Under the pieces are notes generated by a model. It was not told where the DNA came from. It made no database searches and worked only from the letters and a program-made list of their open reading frames with translations. A program made the translations under genes and the position numbers. 11,463 bases of DNA, taken from NCBI GenBank assembly GCA_019115725.1, contig DXCY01000061.1, forward strand, positions 1 through 11,463. Reading direction: 5' to 3'. How positions within the stretch are numbered: the stretch's first letter is position 1; each line of letters starts with the position of its first letter. This document shows positions 1 through 5,182 of this stretch, in pieces. The stretch comes from Candidatus Luteimonas excrementigallinarum. GTDB taxonomy: Bacteria; Pseudomonadota; Gammaproteobacteria; Xanthomonadales; Xanthomonadaceae.

Positions 1-438
1 ATCTCGGCCCAGTCCTGGGCCTCGGTGCCACCGGCGCCGGCCTGGATATCCACGAACGCCGCCGCGCTGTCCATCTTGCCGGAGAACATGCGCTGGAATT
101 CCAGCTCCTCGACGCCGTGCGCATAGCGCTCGACGTCTTCGGCCACCGCCTGCGCGGTGTCTTCGTCATCCTCGGCATCGGCAAGGTCCAGCAGCTCGGC
201 AGCGCCGGAGAGGCCTTCCATCAGGCTCTGGATGCCATTGACGGTCTTGTCGAGCATCGAACGCTCGCGTCCCAGCGACTGGGCCCGTTCCGGATCGTTC
301 CAGACCTCCGGGTTCTCCAGTTCGCGCTCTACTTCCTCCAGGCGCTCGCGCTTGGCATCGTAGTCAAAGGTACCCCCTCAGCGCTTCCAGCCGACCCTGC
401 AGGTCGGCGATGCGCTGGCGGACAGGATTGAGTTCCAT
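1..438 (-). CDS. prfB: Peptide chain release factor 2 (RF2), 5' part, with programmed +1 frameshift
   Basis: RF2 terminates translation at UGA and UAA by entering the ribosomal A site and triggering peptide release. Translation from the ATG at 438-436 gives 24 codons (MELNPVRQ... ending RGYL), then an in-frame TGA at 366-364. A +1 shift at CTT-TGA-C continues as DYDAKRERLEEVE and runs open to the window edge, giving 145 visible residues. These match RF2 throughout: the N-terminal helical domain (DYDAKRERLEEV, MFSG near the middle) and the start of the core domain with IQAGAGGTEAQDWAE at the edge. The SPF codon-recognition and GGQ catalytic motifs lie beyond the window. The start codon has only a weak GAG a few bases upstream. 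The LytTR gene ends 31 bp upstream on the same strand. The apparent in-frame stop is normal recoding, not a mutation, so this is not a pseudogene. Confidence 0.97.
363..378 (-). promoter_or_regulatory. RF2 programmed +1 ribosomal frameshift site
   Basis: On the minus strand the sequence AGGGGGTACCTTTGAC runs from 378 to 363. It holds the internal Shine-Dalgarno-like AGGGGG (378-373), a 3-base spacer TAC, the slippery codon CTT (369-367), the stop TGA (366-364) and the following C. It differs from the E. coli site, as I remember it, only by TAC for TAT, which are synonymous Tyr codons. In the known mechanism, scarce RF2 leaves the ribosome paused at UGA; the internal SD pairing then promotes a +1 slip from CUU to UUU and full-length RF2 is made. 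RF2 thus controls its own level. The downstream frame reads straight into conserved RF2 sequence, which confirms the shift. Confidence 0.97.
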
Positions 439-448
439 CGTGCTCGGA

Positions 449-471
449 AACCGGCAGTTGTGAAGCCGGTT
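449..471 (-). other. Short inverted repeat (possible weak terminator) between LytTR gene and prfB
   Basis: AACCGGC at 449-455 is a perfect reverse complement of GCCGGTT at 465-471, leaving a 9-base loop. On the minus-strand transcript the stem begins inside the TAA stop codon of the LytTR gene and ends in GCCGGTTTCC, 10 bases before the prfB ATG. The stem is only 7 bp and the following T run has three bases, so it is at best a weak intrinsic terminator. It could instead be a hairpin near the prfB ribosome binding region. It lacks the GTAG tetranucleotide of Stenotrophomonas REP-like elements. Confidence 0.4.
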
Positions 472-1411
472 AGTCTAGCAATTTCCGCCCTGTTCCCGCT
501 GCCGCGGTGAATCTGGCGCGGATCGCCTCGCGCTGGCTGCGACTGCATGGAAGCACCGTGCCGCCACGCATGTGAACCCGCGCATCGCCGGTATCCAGCG
601 GCTCGATCGACTCCACCTGCCCCAGCCGGACCAGATAGCTGCGGTGGATCCGCACGAACTGCTCCGGATCCAGCTGCTCCTCGATCCCGGCCAGCGTGCT
701 GCGCAGTGGATAGGCCCGGCCGGCCACGTGCAGGTTCACATAGTTGCCCGAAGCCTGCAGCCACTCAATGTCGTCGGCTGCGATCAGGAACTCCCGCCCC
801 AGGGTGCGCACCAGGAACCGTTCGGGAGTTTCGCGGCCGTGCTGCGGAGCGGGGATACCGGAATCGGGCGGATCAAGCATCCGCGCCTCGCCCTGCACCC
901 GGCGCCACAGCCAGCTGTAGCCATGAACCATGAACACGATCAGGGCGAAGGTCTGGACGTCCTTCAGGTATTCGTAGGGCAGGCCCACCCGCCAGTCGAA
1001 GCCGTACGCATCGCCCATCGCCGCGTACACCAGCCGGCGGACCGCAACCATCCCGCCCACGTGGATCAGCGACCAGGCCATGCTGGCCGCCACATAGGCG
1101 GGCAGGCGCCGCAGCCAGGTATCGGCATGCAGCGGCCAGCGCTCGCACAGCCACAGCAGTGGCGGCACCAGCAGCAGGGCAACCAGGGCGCTGCTGCCTT
1201 CCCACACGACCGCATGCCAGGTTTCCATGGCCACCGCATTGCGTTCGGCATCGATCAGCGTCACGACGGCGTTAGCCGCGGCGCTGAGGCCAAACACTAG
1301 GATCCAGATTACTGCCTCGAGCGGGCGCCGCCACGACAGGTGGCTGTTCCAGAATTCGCGGAAACGCTCGGCGGGGCTGGCTGCGGCTGGCGGATGGGGC
1401 GCTTGCGACAT
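470..1411 (-). CDS. Membrane-anchored LytTR-family DNA-binding regulator (RpfD-like)
   Basis: A 313-residue protein from the ATG at 1411-1409. Four hydrophobic segments at about residues 31-51, 72-92, 103-130 and 150-168 form an N-terminal membrane sensor region. A charged, proline-containing linker follows, then a LytTR DNA-binding domain at about 198-301 with typical features: the FLVRTLGREFLI start, DDIEWLQASGNYVNLH, LRSTL and FVRIHRSYLVR. There is no receiver domain, so it is a one-component membrane regulator, not a phosphorelay response regulator. An open frame extends upstream to about 1552, but those codons are low-complexity and lack family character, so the internal ATG is preferred. 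No Shine-Dalgarno is visible, but a TACAAT box sits 6 bases upstream. It lies between prfB and a divergent acyltransferase gene. As I recall, Xanthomonas rpf clusters carry a LytTR protein, RpfD, near recJ and prfB; this may be its counterpart, but I leave the symbol blank. Confidence 0.9.
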   Translation of the reverse strand: MSQAPHPPAAASPAERFREFWNSHLSWRRPLEAVIWILVFGLSAAANAVVTLIDAERNAVAMETWHAVVWEGSSALVALLLVPPLLWLCERWPLHADTWLRRLPAYVAASMAWSLIHVGGMVAVRRLVYAAMGDAYGFDWRVGLPYEYLKDVQTFALIVFMVHGYSWLWRRVQGEARMLDPPDSGIPAPQHGRETPERFLVRTLGREFLIAADDIEWLQASGNYVNLHVAGRAYPLRSTLAGIEEQLDPEQFVRIHRSYLVRLGQVESIEPLDTGDARVHMRGGTVLPCSRSQREAIRARFTAAAGTGRKLLD

Positions 1412-1563
1412 GCGCGGATTGTATCGACCCGGGCCCGGATCACCGCCTCGGCCCGTCCCCGCAACGCCGCGGTTCGTCCCTGAGCCCCGTCGTTCCGGCA
1501 CTTTGGGCTGGCCACTCGCCGTCGCGACTCTGATGCTCGGTGCCCTTTCCATGGGAACGCCGC
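1412..1563. promoter_or_regulatory. Divergent intergenic region between LytTR regulator and acyltransferase genes
   Basis: This 152-bp gap is the only sizeable non-coding stretch in the left half and must hold promoters for both directions. On the minus strand a -10-like TACAAT lies at 1423-1418, but no good -35 is visible 16-18 bases upstream. On the plus strand I see no convincing sigma-70 promoter. Two GTT-centred nonamers in the same orientation, 1469-1477 and 1489-1497, are possible half-sites for a LytTR protein. A weak GGGAA ribosome binding site for the acyltransferase lies at 1553-1557. Autoregulation and control of the divergent operon by the LytTR protein is an inference from layout. 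Confidence 0.5.
1418..1423 (-). promoter_or_regulatory. Candidate -10 box for the LytTR gene (possible leaderless transcript)
   Basis: TACAAT matches the sigma-70 -10 consensus TATAAT at five of six positions and ends 6 bases before the ATG at 1411. A transcript starting about 7 bases after the -10 would begin at or next to the A of the start codon. That would give a leaderless mRNA and would explain the absence of a Shine-Dalgarno. No -35 hexamer or extended -10 TG supports it, so confidence is limited. Confidence 0.35.
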
Positions 1564-2760
1564 ATGCCCCGCCGCCACGATATTGATGCCCTGCGGGTGT
1601 TCGCCTTCGCCCTGCTGATCCTCTACCACGTGGGCATGGTGTACGTGGCCGACTGGGGCTACCACGTCAAAAGCGCTCATCAGGCCGAATGGCTGCAGTG
1701 GCCGATGATTGCGGTCAACCGCTGGCGGATGCCGCTGCTGTTCATGATTTCCGGAATCGCGCTGGGGTTGGCCATGGCCTCTCGCCCGGCCGGCCGGCTG
1801 GCCCTTTCGCGAAGCTGGCGTCTGGTGCTGCCGCTGCTGTTCGGAATGCTGGCCATCGTGCCAGTCCAGGCCTACTGCGAAGCACTGGCCAACGGGGCTA
1901 TTGAACCCGGCTTCGCCGCGTTCATGGTTCGATACCTGCAGTTGCAGCCGTGGCCGGAAGGCGGCTGGCGCGGTGCGGCCCACGGGGTCACCTGGAACCA
2001 CCTGTGGTACCTGGCCTACGTCTGGATCTACAGCATGCTGTTGCTGACACTGGCGCCCGCACTGGACGGGCGCGTTGGCCGGCGACTGCGCGGCTGGCTG
2101 CTGGACCGGCATATCGTGCTGTGGGTACTGGTCCCGGTGGTATGGCTGTTCATCGGCCTATGGTGGCTGATGCCGCGGTGGCCGGAAACCCATGCGCTGA
2201 CCGGCGACTGGTACGCCCATGCGAAATACCTGTTCTTCTTCACCGCCGGCTGGCTGGTGGCCCGCGAGGACCGCTTCTGGGCGGCGCTGGTCGCCATGCG
2301 CGGCCGGATGTTCGCCCTTGCCCTGGCCGCGATCACGTTGGAACTGTCCCTTCGCGCGGCCGGCCGCTACCTGCCCCCTGGGGAGCTGCCCGCATGGGCC
2401 CTGCATGTGAACTGGGGGATGATCGAGCGCATGGCCCGCGCCACCTGCGCCTGGACCGCCTTGCTGGCCATCTTCGGCTGGGGCCGCACCCTGCTCGACC
2501 GCCCGTTCCGCTGGCTGCCACGCGCGCAGGAAGCGGTGTATCCGTGGTACATCCTGCACCAGAGCCTGATCGTGGCGCTGGCGTTCTGGCTGCCGACCCT
2601 GCGCCCGGGCCCGATGCTGGAGCCACTGCTGGTCACCGGCGGTACGGTGATTGGCTGCATGCTGCTGCACGAGTACCTGATCCGTCGGAGCATGCTGCTG
2701 CGCCCGCCGTTTGGTTTGCCGGCCCGACAACCCGTTGCAGCCGCCACGCTTCCCACCTGA
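1564..2760 (+). CDS. Acyltransferase-3 family integral membrane protein
   Basis: A 398-residue multi-pass membrane protein. The family moves acyl groups (acetyl, succinyl and similar) onto glycans or lipids at the inner membrane. The family signature R-x10-H is present as R11 and H22 in the first membrane helix, after the DIDALR motif. Further family features are NHLWYL at 145-150 and YPWYILHQ at 326-333, the latter like OpgC/MdoC-type members. About ten hydrophobic segments are visible. The ATG at 1564 is chosen because GGGAA lies 6 bases upstream and the R-x10-H motif then falls near the N-terminus as usual; an in-frame GTG at 1540 would add eight residues. The stop is TGA, 14 bp before the PAP2 gene, so the two are probably co-transcribed. 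The acceptor cannot be told from sequence; a periplasmic glucan, O-antigen, exopolysaccharide or peptidoglycan are all possible. Confidence 0.93.
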   Translation: MPRRHDIDALRVFAFALLILYHVGMVYVADWGYHVKSAHQAEWLQWPMIAVNRWRMPLLFMISGIALGLAMASRPAGRLALSRSWRLVLPLLFGMLAIVPVQAYCEALANGAIEPGFAAFMVRYLQLQPWPEGGWRGAAHGVTWNHLWYLAYVWIYSMLLLTLAPALDGRVGRRLRGWLLDRHIVLWVLVPVVWLFIGLWWLMPRWPETHALTGDWYAHAKYLFFFTAGWLVAREDRFWAALVAMRGRMFALALAAITLELSLRAAGRYLPPGELPAWALHVNWGMIERMARATCAWTALLAIFGWGRTLLDRPFRWLPRAQEAVYPWYILHQSLIVALAFWLPTLRPGPMLEPLLVTGGTVIGCMLLHEYLIRRSMLLRPPFGLPARQPVAAATLPT

Positions 2761-2762
2761 TT

Positions 2763-2768
2763 AAAGGA
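2763..2768 (+). promoter_or_regulatory. Ribosome binding site of the PAP2 gene
   Basis: AAAGGA lies 6 bases before the ATG at 2775 and just after the acyltransferase TGA (2758-2760). It fixes the start of the phosphatase gene even though its reading frame stays open far upstream inside the acyltransferase gene. Confidence 0.75.
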
Positions 2769-2774
2769 CGTCCC

Positions 2775-3779
2775 ATGTTTGAAGCCGATCCCAACCTGTG
2801 GCTGCAGATGATCAACCTTCCCGGCTTCGATGCGCTCATGCGCTTCATGAGCTGGATGGGGAACACGTGGTTCTACATGCCGGCGATCCTGCTGCTGGTG
2901 TTCGGGGTCCGCCTGCGGGCGGGCATGGGCGTGCTGCTGGCGCTGATTCTGGTTGCCTTCGCCACCGACTGCATCAAGCAGGGTTTCGGCCTGCCGCGGC
3001 CAAGCGAGGTGGATGCACGGGTACTGGACAAGGGCCGCGAAGGCCGGCACCTGGTGGCCGATGGGGCCGCGGAATCCTTCTGGAGCCTGCCCCGGCGCGA
3101 AGCCATCGAGACCGTCCGGGCCAGCGGGCGCCATGAATACGGCTTCGTCAGCGGCCACACCAGCGCGGCCGTGGCGCTGGCCCTTGGCCTTGTCTTCTTC
3201 TTCCGCGCGCGGAAAGCCTGGATCTGGGGCCTGGCGATCCTCTGGCCGCTGCTGATGGGCATATCGCGGATGTACCTGGGCAGGCACTTCCTGGCCGATG
3301 TGCTCGGCGGGCTGGTGGTGGGGGTCGCCGGGGTGCTGCTGGCCGTGGCCCTGATGCGCTGCCTGGCGCAGCCGTGGCCACGTGCCCGGCTGGTCTGGGG
3401 GGCCGCCTTCGCCGGCGCCTGCGCGGCCGGCCTGGCTGCGTGGCGCCTGCCATGGATCGATCCGGCCATCGCCGGCGAGGTGGCCGGCACGCTGCTGTGC
3501 ATCGGCGTGCTCACCCGCCTCGGCTGGCCGCAGGAAAATACCGGGTTGGCTCGACGGACGCTGCGGGTGGTATGCGCGCTGGCGCTGGGCTACGGCGTTA
3601 CCTGGGCCTTCGGGGCCGCCTACGACGCCGGCGGCTGGCCGGAACGCCACCTGGTGGCGTTCTTCTTCGGCATGGGCGGCTTTGCCACGGCACTGCTTGG
3701 AGCAGTGGCCGTGGCCCGGTGGCTGGGTCTGTACCGGCCACCGCCCGCACTGCCCGGTCAGTCGATGGAGATCCGGTAA
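2775..3779 (+). CDS. PAP2-family membrane phosphatase
   Basis: A 334-residue membrane protein of the type 2 phosphatidic acid phosphatase family, which dephosphorylates lipid phosphates such as phosphatidic acid, undecaprenyl diphosphate or lipid A phosphates at the membrane surface. All three catalytic motifs are intact: K-x6-RP at K68 to P76 (KQGFGLPRP), SGH at S126-H128 (catalytic His128), and SR-x5-H-x3-D at S164 to D175 (nucleophile His171 with Asp175). About 50 polar residues lie between motifs 1 and 2, probably a periplasmic loop. Roughly 150 further residues after motif 3 contain about four more hydrophobic segments, making it longer than minimal PAP2 enzymes. It has a good AAAGGA ribosome binding site and follows the acyltransferase by 14 bp. 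Its last 22 bp, with a TAA stop, overlap the end of the convergent PPC-repeat gene. The substrate is unknown; pairing with an acyltransferase suggests envelope lipid or glycan metabolism. Confidence 0.93.
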   Translation: MFEADPNLWLQMINLPGFDALMRFMSWMGNTWFYMPAILLLVFGVRLRAGMGVLLALILVAFATDCIKQGFGLPRPSEVDARVLDKGREGRHLVADGAAESFWSLPRREAIETVRASGRHEYGFVSGHTSAAVALALGLVFFFRARKAWIWGLAILWPLLMGISRMYLGRHFLADVLGGLVVGVAGVLLAVALMRCLAQPWPRARLVWGAAFAGACAAGLAAWRLPWIDPAIAGEVAGTLLCIGVLTRLGWPQENTGLARRTLRVVCALALGYGVTWAFGAAYDAGGWPERHLVAFFFGMGGFATALLGAVAVARWLGLYRPPPALPGQSMEIR

Positions 3780-5074
3780 CGACCGCCACCGCTGATCGCG
3801 CTGGCATCGATCCGGTATTCCCCCGGCGCCAGGCGCATGCGGATGCGTGCGTCCAGGCCGCCACCGCCGTCGTCGTCGGCAGCGATTTCGTTGCCTTCGC
3901 CGTCATACAGTTCCAGCCAGCTGTCGAACTGGCTGGATGCCATGTTGATCGCGTATTCGCCCTCGGTTTCCACCGTCAGGGTGTAGCGGTCAGTCGCATC
4001 GGGGAGCAGCACGCGCTCCGCCGTCTCGCCGATGGCCAGCGGCCCGCCGCCGGTGCCTTCCGGCACCGCTTCGGCCGCCACCGACAGCGAGAACAGGCCG
4101 GCACCGCCGGTCGCTGCCGAAGCTTCGATGGTGTATTCGCCCGGTTCCAGCACCTGGATCAGTCTGGAATCAAGACCTTCGCCGCCGTCGTCATCCCGCC
4201 GTTCCACGCCCGGACCACGCAGGGTCAGCAGCGAATCGATATCACTGCTGCGCATGTCGATGGTGACCAGCTGGCGGTCGCGCAGGCTGAAACGGTAGCT
4301 CAGTGGAAGCCCCTGGTAGGCCCCCTGCACTGCGTTGCCCGGACGGATCGTGCCGCCCTGGTTCAGGCCGGCCGGGATCGCCCGGCTCTCCACGCCCAGC
4401 GTGTACAGGCCCTGCCCGCTGTCACCCCAGCCGCTCACGGTCAGGGTGTAGCTGCCCGGATCCAGGATCACGCCCAGGCGCGAGTTGGTGTTGTCCCCGC
4501 CATCGTCGTCAGTGGTGTCCACGCCCTCGCCCACGATGCGCAGCATCGTGTCGAACTGCTCGGACTGCAGGCTGATCGTGTACATCCCGCGACGATCGAT
4601 CCGCAGCGGAATGCTGGCGCTGCCGTCCACCCAGTCCATGATCTCGCCGCCGGTCCGCAGCGGCTGGCCGTCCCAGCCGTTGAGCACCTGTGAGCGCAGC
4701 ACGTACGGCCCGAATGCGCTGGCATCGGCGCCGCTCACCGCCACGGTGTATTCCCCGCTGCGCGGAGCGCGCAGGGCCAGCGATACCGGCTGCTCGCCGT
4801 CGGTCCGGGCCACCAGCTGCTCACCATCAAACAGCGACAGCTGCCCGCGCAGTGCGCCGCTGAGATTGAAGCTCACCAGCTCGCGCTCGCCGATCTCCAG
4901 CTGGTAGAGGCGGCTGCGCGAACCGTCGGAATGGTTGAGCCGGGCGGACATGGTGATCTCGCCGCGGGCGTCGACGCCGTGCTGCAGCTGCTCCGGCTCG
5001 GCAGCATAGGCTGCAGTGGTGCCCAGAGCGGCAGCGATCAGCCCAGCCAGGGCCAGGCGGGATGGGTATTGCAT
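3758..5074 (-). CDS. Secreted protein with PPC-like beta-domain repeats, function unknown
   Basis: A 438-residue protein. Residues 1-24 form a Sec-type signal peptide, with a hydrophobic stretch LALAGLIAAALG and a likely cleavage after AYA (residue 24). The mature part is made of beta-rich units resembling the bacterial pre-peptidase C-terminal (PPC) domain. Units at about 131-231, 240-334 and 345-438 share an SxxFDxxL-type strand, a DDDGG motif (residues 189-193, 294-298, 400-404; spacing 105 and 106) and a following R-x9-PGxYT/RI strand. A first unit at about 30-130 keeps the SGEYTVAVSG-like end but lacks DDDGG. The acidic loops could bind calcium. There is no protease, enzyme or membrane-anchor motif, so it is not a protease tail left alone in an obvious way. 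The ATG at 5074 is chosen over an upstream in-frame GTG (5161) because GAGGA lies 7 bases before it and the signal peptide starts there. It stands alone 108 bp after recJ and overlaps the PAP2 gene tail to tail. Confidence 0.88.
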   Translation of the reverse strand: MQYPSRLALAGLIAAALGTTAAYAAEPEQLQHGVDARGEITMSARLNHSDGSRSRLYQLEIGERELVSFNLSGALRGQLSLFDGEQLVARTDGEQPVSLALRAPRSGEYTVAVSGADASAFGPYVLRSQVLNGWDGQPLRTGGEIMDWVDGSASIPLRIDRRGMYTISLQSEQFDTMLRIVGEGVDTTDDDGGDNTNSRLGVILDPGSYTLTVSGWGDSGQGLYTLGVESRAIPAGLNQGGTIRPGNAVQGAYQGLPLSYRFSLRDRQLVTIDMRSSDIDSLLTLRGPGVERRDDDGGEGLDSRLIQVLEPGEYTIEASAATGGAGLFSLSVAAEAVPEGTGGGPLAIGETAERVLLPDATDRYTLTVETEGEYAINMASSQFDSWLELYDGEGNEIAADDDGGGGLDARIRMRLAPGEYRIDASAISGGGRYRISID

Positions 5075-5182
5075 GGGGGTGTCCTCTTCGATTCCTTCCG
5101 CCGGCCTTGCGCCTCGCGGCCGCAGCCACACTGGCCGCAGACAGGATAATAAACGCTTCACACACCCGTGGGACGGATGGAT
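5075..5182 (-). promoter_or_regulatory. Leader and probable promoter region of the PPC-repeat gene
   Basis: This 108-bp gap between the recJ stop and the PPC-repeat gene contains, in minus-strand order, a -10-like TATTAT at 5151-5146 within an AT-rich patch unusual for this window, then the direct repeat CTGCGGCC (5140-5133 and 5125-5118), then the ribosome binding site GAGGA at 5086-5082, 7 bases before the ATG. No good -35 hexamer is visible at 16-18 bases from TATTAT. I see no strong terminator for recJ in it, so read-through from the carB cluster is possible. Confidence 0.4.
5118..5140. repeat. 8-bp direct repeat in the PPC-repeat gene leader
   Basis: GGCCGCAG occurs at 5118-5125 and again at 5133-5140 on the plus strand, with a 15-bp period. 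It lies just downstream of the TATTAT box on the minus strand. In GC-rich DNA this may be chance; an operator or a remnant duplication are the alternatives. Confidence 0.35.

Noticed and set aside
364..366. In-frame TGA in prfB as a nonsense mutation or pseudogene
   Set aside because: It sits exactly in the RF2 frameshift signal and the +1 frame resumes conserved RF2 sequence.
1412..1552. N-terminal extension of the LytTR protein by 47 residues
   Set aside because: The added sequence is Pro/Gly/Arg-rich with no family resemblance and would use up most of the divergent promoter region.
1950..2774. The PAP2 reading frame is open about 275 codons upstream of its ATG, suggesting a larger fusion protein
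   Set aside because: The upstream part is the acyltransferase gene read in another frame. It has no family character, and a good AAAGGA site precedes the ATG at 2775.
3717..3743. 7-bp inverted repeat (CGGTGGC/GCCACCG) near the convergent gene ends as a terminator
   Set aside because: It lies inside the PAP2 coding sequence with a 13-base loop and no T run on either strand; likely chance in GC-rich DNA.
3374..4693. Plus-strand open frame crossing PAP2 and the PPC-repeat gene
   Set aside because: It crosses two real genes in shadow frames and has no recognisable motif or ribosome binding site.
5075..5161. Upstream GTG start at 5161 adding 29 residues to the PPC-repeat protein
   Set aside because: It would bury the signal peptide, and no ribosome binding site serves it, whereas GAGGA serves the ATG at 5074.
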